Assembly (NCBI GenBank): GCA_051530055.1
Contig: CM121342.1
Span: 6,138,001 to 6,202,000 of the forward strand
Direction: 5' to 3'
DNA: 64,000 bases
Source of the DNA: Neoechinorhynchus agilis
Taxonomy: Eukaryota > Acanthocephala
A program made the position numbers and the translations under genes. The notes under the pieces are model-generated. The model made no database searches. It was not told the origin of the DNA and saw only the letters and a program-made list of their open reading frames with translations. This document shows positions 48,988-60,377 of this stretch, piece after piece. Within the stretch, counting starts at the first letter, position 1; each line of letters starts with the position of its first letter.

Positions 48988-49368
48988 ATGAAGATCTTAA
49001 TCGTTCTTTTTTCGATTTTAGCACTCATTCATTGCGATGAAAAAGACGATATTCTCTATATGATCGATAAATCGCTTTCGTTATTGGAATCAATAACCGT
49101 CGACGCAGAGCGATCAAAGCATTCTGATCTCTACGAAGTAAATATCCTCGACGAATTCGACGCGGTTTGGATGACTGCGAATTCGGTCAATAAAACAGAC
49201 ATCGAGGAAGCTCTCAAACATTTGGGCATAGATTTCAAAGGAGACGGTCAAGTTAAGATCACCAAAACCGATCGATTGGAAAATGGATCCAAAACGCTTA
49301 ATGGTTCTTGGGGACCAAAATACTTTAAGGTCACAAAGATCTCATATTTCGCTTCTGATAAAAAATAA
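48988..49368 (+). CDS. Small secreted protein of unknown family, left copy
   Basis: An intronless 126-residue protein. Residues 1-16 (MKILIVLFSILALIHC) are a clear signal peptide. The mature part is acidic (DEKDDILYMIDKSLSLLESI) with a GDGQVKITKTDRLENGSKTL stretch, potential N-glycosylation sites NKT, NGS twice, and an aromatic end (GPKYFKVTKISYF). After the signal peptide there is no further Cys, so no disulfide bond. I recognise no family. The stop codon overlaps an AATAAA-like signal (AAAAATAAAAC). It converges on clathrin light chain with a 65-bp gap. Confidence 0.75.
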   Translation: MKILIVLFSILALIHCDEKDDILYMIDKSLSLLESITVDAERSKHSDLYEVNILDEFDAVWMTANSVNKTDIEEALKHLGIDFKGDGQVKITKTDRLENGSKTLNGSWGPKYFKVTKISYFASDKK

Positions 49369-49433
49369 AACATTCGATTAATGAGATAAACGAACGTCTC
49401 ACACAAAAAATACTAATCATTTCGAATCGTTGT

Positions 49434-50058
49434 TTAACTTGAGAGTTGATTTTCACCAACTCGTGCCAAAATCGCCATTTTCATTCTGCCCAAATCAGCT
49501 TTAAAAGGAGATTTTCCGGTCTTCGGTTGTCCAAACTCACACAAATGAGCTATTCGTTCCCAAATATTTCCTCCTGAATTCGCCTCATAGACCGATCCCA
49601 TTTTTTTCAAGATTTTTCCTTTCGTCAACTCTTCCTTTTCGGCTTCAATGCTTTTTTTCAATTTCTCATCTTGATCCTTCATCCACGCCTCTAATTCGAG
49701 TTTCGCTTTTTCCTTCCATTGTTCGATTGTCTTCTGCTCAAGATCGTCTTTTGCTCGAATTCGTTCACTGAAATCTTCTCGCCATTTTCGAACACTTTCT
49801 GGTTCGTCTTCTTCCACAACATTCTTTTCCGACTGAATTATGTTGTTCCAATCGTCCATATCGTCAGCGGTGACCGTTTTCATTAAGAATTTGTCTTTGA
49901 AACGCAATCATCCCGTCAAATTCCCAATGTTTAATGCCCGATTGATTAATACTCATTTCAGGAGGATCGCCAATATCCTCAAAATCCTTTCGTTCATTGT
50001 CCAAAAACTGAGCAACGGGATCGTCATCCGGAACATTATCAGACGAGAAGAACGACAT
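49434..50058 (-). CDS. CLTA: Clathrin light chain, left copy
   Basis: A regulatory subunit of the clathrin triskelion. Two exons joined across a 58-bp intron (donor in ATG A|GTATTA, acceptor TTTCAAAG) restore a single frame from MSFFSSDNVPDDDPVAQFLD through NKFLMKTVTADD to the C-terminus. Seen in order are an acidic N-terminus, then PESVRKWREDFSERIRAKDD (human PESIRKWREEQMERLEALD), the heavy-chain-binding helix (IEQWKEKAKLELEAWMKDQD), and the C-terminal WERIAHLCEFGQPKTGK region (human WERVARLCDFNPKSSK). It has about 188 residues. It starts 41 bp after the ARPC5 stop, with a splice acceptor TTTCTTTTAAG touching the ATG, as for a downstream operon gene. It differs from the right copy at two residues (Met/Leu and Glu/Lys). 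Confidence 0.93.
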
Positions 50059-50099
50059 CTTAAAAGAAACGTTAAAAAGCGCTCTCAAAATAAAATCAA
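50059..50099 (-). promoter_or_regulatory. ARPC5-CLTA intercistronic region with splice acceptor
   Basis: A 41-bp gap, pyrimidine-rich, ending TTTAACGTTTCTTTTAAG directly before the clathrin light chain ATG. There is no room for a promoter, so a trans-splice acceptor is the simplest reading. Confidence 0.6.
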
Positions 50100-50633
50100 T
50101 CATTCGGTATTCGAAAGAGGAACAAGTTCTGTGTCCATTAACGCTCGCATTATACAACCGTGTCCTTCACCATTGTTTAGCGGGTTCAATTTGGCTGTTT
50201 CATCAAATATCTTTCAGATATCGATCAGTTACAGTTTTGATTCTAAAGTAAAATAGAAACCTTTTGGTGCCAAGCCAAATAGGCCGTTGCGTCACGTGGA
50301 TGAGTTTCAAATCCATAATAGATATATTTCATTATTTTGTCGAGTTTATTTAGTTTCTCGTCGTTATCGAGATTGTCACTTATGTTCCAATCATTGATTT
50401 GAGTGTTCTTAACACTTGCCAAAGTTTGAACGAAAATATCCGCAAATTTTAACTGAAAGCACTTCATCGATTAATAGAAAGGGAGACGAAAGAGGTACCC
50501 TAAACATTTTGGATTTCATAGTGTTGTTAGCTTCAAGGAGAACCTGAATGGCTCCATTGACGTTCTTACTACTCATAAAATCATTAACACTTTTCTCCAA
50601 TTCAACAAGATATTGAATCTCATGATCATCCAT
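50100..50633 (-). CDS. ARPC5: Arp2/3 complex subunit 5 (p16-ARC)
   Basis: The smallest subunit of the actin-nucleating Arp2/3 complex. Exons 50499-50633, 50261-50452 and 50100-50210 join in frame to 145 residues (human 151). NGAIQVLLEANNTMKSKM corresponds to the TAALQAALKNPPINTKSQ region, LDKIMKYIYYGFETHPRDAT to LLMKYIYKGFESPSDNSS, YLAWHQK to LLQWHEK, and NNGEGHGCIMRALMDTEL to GGVGSIVRVLTARKTV. The long acidic N-terminal stretch of the human protein is shortened. The ATG follows GTTTTTTCAG and lies 52 bp after the PIGT stop. It sits between PIGT and clathrin light chain on the same strand. Confidence 0.92.
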
Positions 50634-50685
50634 ATCTGAAAAAACACGTAATTTTGAGCTCTTACGTTCTTTTTTATGACAAAGT
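50634..50685 (-). promoter_or_regulatory. PIGT-ARPC5 intercistronic region with splice acceptor
   Basis: A 52-bp gap ending ACGTGTTTTTTCAG plus AT before the ARPC5 ATG. It is too short for a normal promoter and terminator pair. Confidence 0.6.
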
Positions 50686-53600
50686 CTACTCTTTTTTCTC
50701 CTTTCGCCACTTTCTTTTCCAAGCAAACTCCAAAAATCTCCGTAATCTACTTTTATCGTCTTTTAAATCACAAGCGACCAGACTCCGGCAAGTGACATTG
50801 AGGATTGAAGTTATGAACATTCCAACAACAGTGGCACCAATGCCCAATGCGTTGTAAGGCATTGAGAAATCAGGAGTCGGTAAGGCAAAATAAATGGAAT
50901 CAGTGTAGATTCGATGACTATTTTGCTCGTCATTGTCGAGATCAACGACGGCGGATTCAAGATCAAATCCTTTATCGGCATCAGGTTGATACTCATTCCA
51001 TCGCATAAGCATTCTATCGAAATTCACAGAGAAATTTAACGATTCTAAAGGATTAATAACCAATTTTAAAGTTAACAGGCCATTTTGGTGATGCCGAATT
51101 CGAGCTGGCTTATAGTCATAAATACTGATAGCATTATCAGAAGATTTTTTGAGTGAATGAACGTAGATACGGACGAACCATGGGTACGACTCACGATAAA
51201 TAAGACTAAGTGGACTGTTTGTAGGGTTAAACATTTTTGTTTCAATACTACCATGCGATAATCCTTTGCCTATATGAGATAAACATCAAAATGAAAACAC
51301 CCGGAATTCTTACCTTTTAAATATCGTTCAACTTTAAGACGTCGTTGTCGGCGTCGTCGTCGATTCAATTGTCGTTCTTTGGCGGGTTTAGTAAACCGAA
51401 TTCCAAATCCTTCTTTTGGAGTTGGTAAAACACAAAACCGGAGGAGTCTCGTTCCTTTTACAGCGCAAGGTTCCTGACTTTTCATTGATATCCATTCGCG
51501 TACGTCTTCTTCTTCCTTAAATCACACAAAATCAAAGAATCGATCGCGTGAATTAGTTCAAAAAAAACCTGTTCGAGCTCAATCGTTACAGATGATTCCG
51601 ATGACCATGGTGATGCGGGAAATGAGTACAGTCCATTTCCGAACACATATCGCAAGTCTGCGGTTTCCGATGTCCACGGCTGAACGACGGTCGCACTAAT
51701 CGACACGGCGTACGTTTTGCCCTAAAATTCGTCGTTCTTTTCTCAACTCTCAATCTGCGGAACTACGATTTTAATCCGAATTTTTAATTCAATAAATCAC
51801 TTCAATTTTGTTGGTGCCTCGCCCTACAAACAATCTTTATAAGTGCTTTTTATGTGGCGGAAAAATTGATCATCCAATCAGAAAATCTATATTTGAGAAG
51901 AATAAATATATTGATTTTTATTAATTCAAAAATATTTCGTCCGCTTCGTTGGACTTCTTTTCAGGTTCTTTGAGTTTCCTTTCATTTACTTGCAAACAAA
52001 CTTATTCCGAAACAATTTTTGCGACCTGAAAAGAAATCCGACTAAGCGGACGAAATATTGGTAAAATTAATAAAAATCAATATATTTATTCTTCTTAATC
52101 ACCAAAGAGCACAAATAAATGAACAACTTATTAAAATGTCCTAAGGAGAAGAATGAGGGATCATTAAATCGAATTAGAGTTGTGGTGATAATAATCCTCC
52201 CCCTTCCGCGGTCCGAAAAAGGAAGCCTCATTCTGGTCGTACAAAAAAGATTTTAGTTGTTTTGATTTATTAATTCAAAAATATTTCGTCCGCTTCGTTG
52301 GACTTCTTTTCAGGTTCTTTGAGTTTCCTTTCGTTTACTTGCAAACAAACTTATTCCGAAACAATTTTTGCGACCTGAAAAGAAATCCGACTAAGCGGAC
52401 GAAATATTGGTAAAATTAATAAAAATCAATATATTTATTCTTCTTAATCACCAAAGAGCACAAATAAATGAACAACTTATTAAAATGTCCTAAGGAGAAG
52501 AATGAGGGATCATTAAATCGAATTAGAGTTGTGGTGATAATAATCCTCCCCCTTCCGCGGTCCGAAAAAGGAAGCCTCATTCTGGTCGTACAAAAAAGAT
52601 TTTAGTTGTTTTGATTTATTAATTCAAAAATATTTCGTCCGCTTCGTTGGACTTCTTTTCAGGTTCTTTGAGTTTCCTTTCGTTTACTTGCAAACAAACT
52701 TATTCCGAAACAATTTTTGCGACCTGAAAAGAAATCCGACTAAGCGGACGAAATATTGGTAAAATTAATAAAAATCAATATATTTATTCTTCTTAATCAC
52801 CAAAGAGCACAAATAAATGAACAACTTATTGAAATGTCCTAAGGAGAAGAATGAGGGATCATTAAATCGAATTAGAGTTGTGGTGATAATAATCCTCCCC
52901 CTTCCGCGGTCCGAAAAAGGAAGCCTCATTCTGGTCGTACAAAAAAGATTTTAGTTGTTTTGATTTATTAATTCAAAAAAGCAATTTTTGCGACCTGAAA
53001 AGAAATCCGACTAAGCGGACGAAATATTGGTAGGGACCGTTTCAATTAGCAAAAGAAGTTTTATCCCTTGGAATCACAGTTCCAATTAAAATCAAAGGTG
53101 ATTTCGTCAGGGTAATTTTTTAAAAAAAAGTCAGCACTCACCATTTGTCGAAAGTGTATTCGGAAAGATTGGAAAAAGGAGCCAAAGATTCTGTGTCCAT
53201 TTAATCCGTCAAGAAGCTGAGCAAGACCCACGAGACGACCTTCAATTTTTTGATACGGGAAAAGCCTTCTAAACACGTTCACGTTCTCGGTACAGACGGA
53301 TTCGTACACAGAAAGATAATGGTAAGAATTTGGACTGAATTGAACACCTTCGGATCCTGTATTGCCTTTTGTATGGGTAAATGAAGTGTTCCGTCGGTAA
53401 CCCGAACAAGGGATCAATAAATTGTCCATATAGTTCAAAATACGGATCCATCCGTTCCTTTCAGGAGTTGCGAATCGGGCAAAAACATTAACATAAAGGA
53501 TTTGGCAGTAGAATAGAGACTTTCTTTTATTTTTGCCACCCGCGCCGCCGGGGATTTAAATTTTTACTAATTTATTTCATCGATATTTCGTCATATCTAA

Positions 53601-54092
53601 AATATAAACATTTTGTTTTTTGGGATAATTGCGACAATTATCCGACGAAATATCGGGGAAATAAATCAGTGAATTTTGAATCGGAGGGAAGGCAAAACTA
53701 AAATAAAAGTTTTGTTTTTAAAACACTGAAAGCCATACGCAAATCCTTTAAGCGGTAAAGCCAGAAGGAACATCCGGAATGCCCTTGATATTCTCGCCAA
53801 TGAAACTCCACCTTCCTCGAGCGATTGAAGCGTAAAATTCTTTTAAATTAGGTGTTAATTCCAGGATGGGGAAGATCATGTCTTCATCAATCGATCGGAC
53901 GTCTAAGCATAAATTCGTTCAACTTTAAACTTCACTGATCTTACCAGAAGGAGTTGTAAGGAAAGGGCGAATAATCGTGAGATTAACATGACCGATCAAT
54001 ACGTTGTTTCTTAGCAAAATCCTTAATGATTCGGTAAACTCGGATCGTATGGTCTTTACAAGTAAAAGCAATGAAATCCAAATCAGATCCAT
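50686..54092 (-). CDS. PIGT: GPI transamidase component PIG-T
   Basis: PIG-T is the luminal ER subunit that stabilises the GPI transamidase. The start at 54092 (MDLIWISLLLLVKTIRSEFT) gives a signal peptide; an upstream in-frame ATG lies at 54119. The next exon (about 53740-53925) has FPILELTPNLKEFYASIARG and GRWSFIGENIKG. Then about 53130-53520 has SYHYLSVYESVCTENVNVFR and RLVGLAQLLDG (human VVCTENLTPWKKLLPC, GLSVLL). After the intron with the 349-bp array come 51552-51720 and 51270-51500 (with an Arg run RRRRRQRRLKVERYLKG), and the last exon 50686-51240 with YPWFVRIYVHSL and the signature LPTPDFSMPYN, followed by the transmembrane helix and a basic tail. Exon limits are approximate. Confidence 0.9.
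51890..53035. repeat. 349-bp tandem repeat in a PIGT intron
   Basis: Three full units and a partial one. Each contains a foldback made of ATTTCGTCCGCTTCGTTGGA and its approximate inverse CCGACTAAGCGGACGAAAT, followed by CCTCCCCCTTCCGCGGTCCG. Units 2 and 3 are nearly identical. A partial relative is at 10275-10380. Confidence 0.93.
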
Positions 54093-54164
54093 GGTCCGAA
54101 TTTCTAGAAAATATTCCAATTTAGTACAAGGGCTCTTTGTTAAAAATTAATATACTAATTTTTA

Positions 54165-56190
54165 TGCCGTGGATTATTATCTTCGGCGAGCGGGAAAGAG
54201 ACTTTCTTTTGGTACTTATACAATTGCTCGGATTCAAAAGTTCATCGATATTAATTCCCCAATATTTCTTGTCGAATAATTCCGACATTTTTAGTAAGAA
54301 TTGTCTTTAATCGACGAGAAATATCGGAGAAATAAATCAGTGAATTTTTGAATTCGGCGGGGAGGCAACAATAAAAAAATACTCATTTTTATGTCTCGGA
54401 TTATTGTCTTGGGCGGAGAAAAAGATACCTGGATTCAAAAATTCCTCGATATTTTTCCCCAATATTTCTCCCCGAATAATCTCGATATTTTCAAAGAATT
54501 GTCATTTAATCGACGAGAAATATCGGGGTAATAAATAAGTGAATTTTTGAATCCGGCGGGGAGGCAAAAATAAAAAGAAAGATACTCATTTTTATTTCTC
54601 GGATTATTGTCTTGGGCGGAGAAAAAGATACCTGGATTCAAAAATTCCTCGATATTTTTCCCCAATATTTTTCCCCGAATAATCTCGATATTTTCCAAAG
54701 AATTGTCATTTAATCGACGAGAAATATCGGGGTAATAAATAAGTGAATTTTTGAATCCGGCGGGGAGGCAAAAATAAAAAGAAAGATACTCATTTTTATG
54801 TCTCGGATTATTGACTTGGGCAGGGGAGAAGGATACATGGATTCAAAAGTTCCTCGATATTAATTCCCCAATATTTCTCGTCGAATAATTCCGACATTTT
54901 TTAGTAAGAATTGTCATTTAATCGACGAGAAATATCGGAGAAATAAATCAGTGGATTTTTGAATCCGGCGAGGAGGCAAAAATAAAAAGAAAGATACTCA
55001 TTTTTATTTCTCGGATTATTGTCTTGGGCGGAGAAAAAGATACCTGGATTCAAAAATTCCTCGATATTTTTCCCCAATATTTTTCCCCGAATAATCTCGA
55101 TATTTTCCAAAGAATTGTCATTTAATCGACGAGAAATATCGGGGTAATAAATCAGTGAATTTTTGAATCCGGCGGGGAGGCAAAAATAAAAAGAAAGATA
55201 CTCATTTTTGTCTCGGATTATTGTCTTGGGCAGGGGAGAAGGATACATGGATTCAAAAGTTCCTCGATATTAATTCCCCAATATTTCTCGTCGAATAATT
55301 CCGACATTTTTTAGTAAGAATTGTCATTTAATCGACGAGAAATATCGGGGTAATAAATAAGTGAATTTTTGAATCCGGCGGGGAGGCAAAAATAAAAAGA
55401 TATTTTTTTTGTTCGGATTATTGTCTTGGGCGGAGAAAGATACCTGGATTCAAAAATTCCTCGGTATTAATTCCCCAATATTTCTTGTCGAATAATTCCG
55501 ACATTTTTAGTAAGAATTGTCTTTAATCGACGAGAAATATCGGAGAAATAAATCAGTGAATTTTTGAATCCGGCGGGGAGGCAACAATAAAAAAATACTC
55601 ATTTTTATGTCTCGGATTATTGTCTTGGGCGGAGAAAAAGATACCTGGATTCAAAAATTCCTCGGTATTAATTCCCCAATATTTTTCCTCGAATAATCTC
55701 GATATTTTCCCAAAAAAATTGTCATTTAATCGATGAGAAATATCGGGGTAATAAATCAGTGGATTTTTGAATCCGGCGAGGAGGCAAAAGTAAAAAGAAA
55801 GATACTCATTTTTGTCTCGGATTATTGTCTTGGGCGGGGGAAACGATACTCGGATTCAAAAATTCCTCGGTATTAATTCCCCAATATTTTTTCCCGAATA
55901 ATCTCGATATTTTCCCAAAAAAAATTGTAATTTAATCGATGAGAAATATCGGGGAAATGAATCAGTGGATTTTTGAATCCGGCGAGGAGGCAAAAATAAA
56001 AAGAAAGATACTCATTTTTGTGTCTCGGATTATTGTCTTGGGCAGGGGAGAAGGATATATGGATTCAAAAATTCAATAATTTATCTCCCCAATATTTCTC
56101 CTCGAATAATCTCGATATTTTCCCAAAAAAATTGTCATTTAATCGATGAGAAATATCGGGGAAATAAATCAGTGGATTTTTGAATCCAGA
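54165..56190. repeat. 203-bp array upstream of PIGT
   Basis: About ten units, each with GGATTCAAAAATTCCTCGAT at one end and its inverse near TGAATTTTTGAATCCGGCGG. The ends of the unit are thus inverted repeats around a spacer with TCATTTAATCGACGAGAAAT. The same family lies in the TMEM8 intron. Minus-strand open frames across it are repeat artefacts. Confidence 0.93.
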
Positions 56191-57254
56191 TATTAATTTT
56201 TATTACATAGAAATAAGTATTAGAGAGCGTCGACAATTAAAGCGATAGATTCCATCTCGGATCAATAAATGAGCAATATTGGAATTCGAAAATGATCTAA
56301 AAACTGTTTTCTACTAATCCTTTCCCTATGAACCATCTATGATTTTATTAAATTTAAATTCAAAAACAAAAGGTTTACATCCGAATTTTTTTAAATCAAC
56401 ATTAAATGCGTCCGTTTATTAAATCTCTATACGCTGATTCCAAAAATGTGTTCATATTCCCGAACAAGTAATCGTTCAATGTCACTCATAATTCGGATTT
56501 TATAGAACTTGGTAGTCTCAAAGCTCTTCGAAAGAACGAATTTCCCGAAAATTTCTCAAATCGTTCCTAGTTGTCCAAGTCTCAAAAGAAAACAGATCGA
56601 TATTGTTGGATGAATTTTAATTTTACTGCTGCGTTGTGAGAGTGAAACGAAGACTCGATATTTTCATTATTTCAAAAATAAATCATCGAGAAAAAAAAGA
56701 ATCTTCCCTCGATTCATCCAAATGAAAGAAATCCACTTCCAAAAAAGTTTAGTTCTCGTAAACGAAGATCTCAATGGCGACCGAGTTTACAACTGCAAAA
56801 GATCGAGGCATTTGTATTTCTCTCTTTTTTTCGCCATTTCATCGGCTCATGAAACTGCAAATGACAAGTTTCTCGCAGTATTCTAATTCGGCAAGGAAAA
56901 GCCCCAACGAAACCGCCTATGTTCAAAATGACCATTAAAAAGAGCGATCCACTTCTTGGGATTCTTCCAGATCGATACGTAGACGTATGACGTAATCGTC
57001 TTATGTGAAAGTCATACGTTTTTGCATTTAAGTTTTTGAGACGATTCTCGGGATTGAAGAGGGTTTAAACCTTTTATTTGCTGGTTCTAAAAGTTTGGCG
57101 TTCTTGGAAGAGATTTGAAATCCGATCCGGAATCTGGAATTTTGTAGTCTCATTAATAACTAAATTTATATACTATTGGCGCATAATTTTATTGGAAGAG
57201 AAATCTCAGTAAAAACTTTGTTTACAGTGGAACGATTTTTTTTGTTGTTGTTTG
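56191..57254. other. Unique sequence between two arrays
   Basis: About 1.06 kb with no long open frame or known exon. ACGTAGACGTATGACGTAAT near 56975 contains overlapping TGACGTAA/ACGT motifs, similar to CRE half-sites, but this is a weak observation. Confidence 0.4.
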
Positions 57255-59545
57255 CTAAATTGAACCTTAAAACATTTAGAATTTGGATTGAAATGACCGA
57301 AACTTTGTATAATTTTTAGTTCTTTGAAGTTTAAAACGGTTGTCGTTATTTTTCTAAAGATAATCTTTGTAAACTAATAAGAATCCATTCGGAACTTTCG
57401 CCTAAAACGGCATTTTTTCCTTAATGAACCTTAAAACATTTAGAATTTGGATTGAAATGACCGAAACTTTGATAAAATTAATCAATGTTGATTTTTTTTT
57501 TAGTTCTTAGAAGTTCAAAACGGTTGTCGTTATTTTTCCAAAGATAATCTTTGTAAACTGATAAGAATCCATTCGGAACTTTCGCCTAAAAGGACATTTT
57601 TTCCTTAATGAACCTTAAAACATTTAGAATTTGGATTGAAATGACCGAAACTTTGTATATTTTTTAGTTCTTTGAAGTTTAAAACGGTTGTCGTTATTTT
57701 TCTAAAGATAATCTTTGTAAACTAATAAGAATCCATTCGGAACTTTCGCCTAAAAGGACATTTTTTCCTTAATGAACCTTAAAACATTTAGAATTTGGAT
57801 TGAAATGACCGAAACTTTGTATATTTTTTAGTTCTTTGAAGTTTAAAACGGTTGTCGTTATTTTTCTAAAGATAATCTTTGTAAACTAATAAGAATCCAT
57901 TCGGAACTTTCGCCTAAAAGGACATTTTTTCCTTAATGAACCTTAAAACATTTAGAATTTGGATTGAAATGACCGAAACTTTGTATATTTTTTAGTTCTT
58001 TGAAGTTTAAAACGGTTGTCGTTATTTTTCTAAAGATAATCTTTGTAAACTGATAAGAATCCATTCGGAACTTTCGCCTAAAAGGACATTTTTTCCTTAA
58101 TGAACCTTAAAACATTTAGAATTTGGATTGAAATGACCGAAACTTTGTATATTTTTTAGTTCTTTGAAGTTTAAAACGGTTGTCGTTATTTTTCTAAAGA
58201 TAATCTTTGTAAACTGATAAGAATCCATTCGGAACTTTCGCCTAAAAGGACATTTTTTCCTTAATGAACCTTAAAACATTTAGAATTTGGATTGAAATGA
58301 CCGAAACTTTGATAAAATTAATCAATGTTGATTTTTTTTAGTTCTTTGAATTTTGAAACGGTTGTCGTTATTTTTCCAAAGATGGTCTTTGTAAACTGAT
58401 AAGAATCCATTCGGAACTTTCGCCTAAAAGGACATTTTTTCCTTAATGAACCTTAAAACATTTAGAATTTGGATTGAAATGACCGAAACTTTGTATATTT
58501 TTTAGTTCTTTGAAGTTTAAAACGGTTTTCGTTATTTTTCCAAAGATAATCTTTGTAAACTGATAAGAATCCATTCGGAACTTTCGCCTAAAAGGACATT
58601 TTTTCCTTAATGAACCTTAAAACATTTAGAATTTGGATTGAAATGACCGAAACTTTGTATATTTTTTAGTTCTTTGAAGTTTAAAACGGTTTTCGTTATT
58701 TTCCAGATAATCTTTGTAAACTAATAAGAATCCATTCGGAACTTTCGCCTAAAACGACATTTTTCCCCAAATGAACCTTAAAACATTTAGAATTTGGATT
58801 GAAATGACCGAAACTTTGTATATTTTTTAGTTCTTTGAAGTTTAAAACGGTTGTCGTTATTTTCTAAAGATAATCTTTGTAAACTGATAAGAATCCATTC
58901 GGAACTTTCGCCTAAAAGGACATTTTTTCCTTAATGAACCTTAAAACATTTAGAATTTGGATTGAAATGACCGAAACTTTGTATATTTTTTAGTTCTTTG
59001 AAGTTTAAAACGGTTTCGTTATTTTTCCAAAGATAATCTTTGTAAACTATAAGAATCCATTCGGAACTTTCGCCTAAAAGACATTTTTTCCTTAATGAAC
59101 CTTAAAACATTTAGAATTTGGATTGAAATGACCGAAACTTTGTATATTTTTTAGTTCTTTGAAGTTTAAAACGGTTGTCGTTATTTTTCTAAAGATAATC
59201 TTTGTAAACTGATAAGAATCCATTCGGAACTTTCGCCTAAAAGGACATTTTTTCCTTAATGAACCTTAAAACATTTAGAATTTGGATTGAAATGACCGAA
59301 ACTTTGTATATTTTTTTAGTTCTTTGAAGTTTAAAACGGTTGTCGTTATTTTTCCAAAGATAATCTTTGTAAACTGATAAGAATCCATTCGGAACTTTCG
59401 CCTAAAACGGCATTTTTTCCTTAATGAACCTTAAAACATTTAGAATTTTGATTTAAATGACCGAAACTTTGATAAAATTAATCAATGTTGATTTTTTTTA
59501 GTTCTTTGAAGTTTAAAACGGTTGTCGTTATTTTTCCAATGATTT
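57255..59545. repeat. 165-bp array directly upstream of ARL8
   Basis: About 14 units with TGAACCTTAAAACATTTAGA and ATAAGAATCCATTCGGAACT. A longer variant (about 183 bp) with GATAAAATTAATCAATGTTG occurs three times, including the last unit. The array stops about 55 bp before the ARL8 ATG. Confidence 0.95.
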
Positions 59546-59598
59546 TTTTCATATGTAAAAACCGCATCAGTAACGCTTCTTCTTTTTTTAATTCTAAG

Positions 59599-60274
59599 AT
59601 GCTCGCTAATTGGTTCAATAACTTTCTCGTATGGATTAGGCGTCTCTTCTGGTTGGAGAAAATGGAGTTAACCTTAATCGGACTTCAATCTTCTGGCAAG
59701 ACAACGTTCGTCAACGTTATTTCCGTAAGCTTCTCTTCTGCATTCAATTCGGCACACGCAAAAACTGTTTTTGTAGAATGAGGAATTCAACGAAGACATG
59801 ATACCGACGGTTGGATTCAATCTGAAATTAGTAAAAAAAGGGAATGTGGATATAAAAATGTGGGACATTGGGGGCCAACCGCGGTTTCGTCCAATGTGGG
59901 AACGATATTGCCGTGGGGTGAACGCAATCATCTTCATGGTTGATTCAGCGGATCCAAATAGATTTCCAGCTGCCAAGACTGAACTCATTGGACTCCTCGA
60001 TAAGCCACAGCTCGCGAACATCCCAGTTCTTGTGTTGGGAAATAAGAATGACCTCTCCGGCGCTGTCGGTGTCGATGAACTCATCAGAGAGTTAGACCTC
60101 ACCTCGATCACTGATCGAGAAATCTGTTGCTATTCGATTTCGTGTAAAAACAAAAATAATCTGGGTATATTAAGGAGAACTGAAATCTCGTAGTTAAACC
60201 TTGTACATAATTTAGATGTCTCACTTCAATGGCTAGTAAAACATTCAAAACTACCTCCTCAAGTAGCACCGTGA
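59599..60274 (+). CDS. ARL8: ARL8 small GTPase
   Basis: An Arf-like GTPase that places lysosomes and synaptic-vesicle precursors on kinesin. Exons 59599-59724, 59777-60164 and 60216-60274 join in frame to 190 residues (human ARL8B 186). The amphipathic N-terminus [20 protein letters not shown], the P-loop GLQSSGKTT, switch I (DMIPTVGFN), switch II (WDIGGQPRF, then [11 protein letters not shown]), NKND for the G4 motif and SCK for G5 are all seen. The C-terminus reads [13 protein letters not shown] (human TLQWLIQHSKSRRS). GTP-binding residues look intact. The clathrin light chain copy lies 103 bp downstream on the same strand. Confidence 0.96.
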
Positions 60275-60355
60275 CTGTTGCTTTACTCAGAGAAATGTTC
60301 ATCGTGTTGAGTCTATAAATCTATTTAAACTAGAAGCAAAATCACCAATTAAGCG

Positions 60356-60377
60356 GCTTTTTAACGTTTCTTTTAAG
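60356..60377 (+). promoter_or_regulatory. Retained splice acceptor before right CLTA copy
   Basis: The 22 bases GCTTTTTAACGTTTCTTTTAAG (split here for reading as GCTTTTTAACG and TTTCTTTTAAG) are identical to the left arm and mark the inner end of the duplication. Beyond them the two arms have no similarity. Confidence 0.65.

Larger units (their letters stand above)
47250..50080. repeat. Left arm of a large inverted duplication
   Basis: Coordinates mirror the right arm by x + y = 110436 through 2.5 kb (110437 near the outer end, so one single-base indel). It contains XRCC1, the small secreted gene and clathrin light chain. I count fewer than about ten substitutions by eye. The inner edge lies 22 bp before the clathrin light chain ATG. 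Confidence 0.97.

Noticed and set aside
49840-50256. 138-codon plus-strand frame across clathrin light chain and ARPC5
   Set aside because: Antisense to two well-supported genes, with no domain of its own.
54435-55248. Minus-strand frames with a repeated AGFKNSLIYYPDISRRL motif
   Set aside because: Produced by the 203-bp array, which also occurs in an intron. No independent support.
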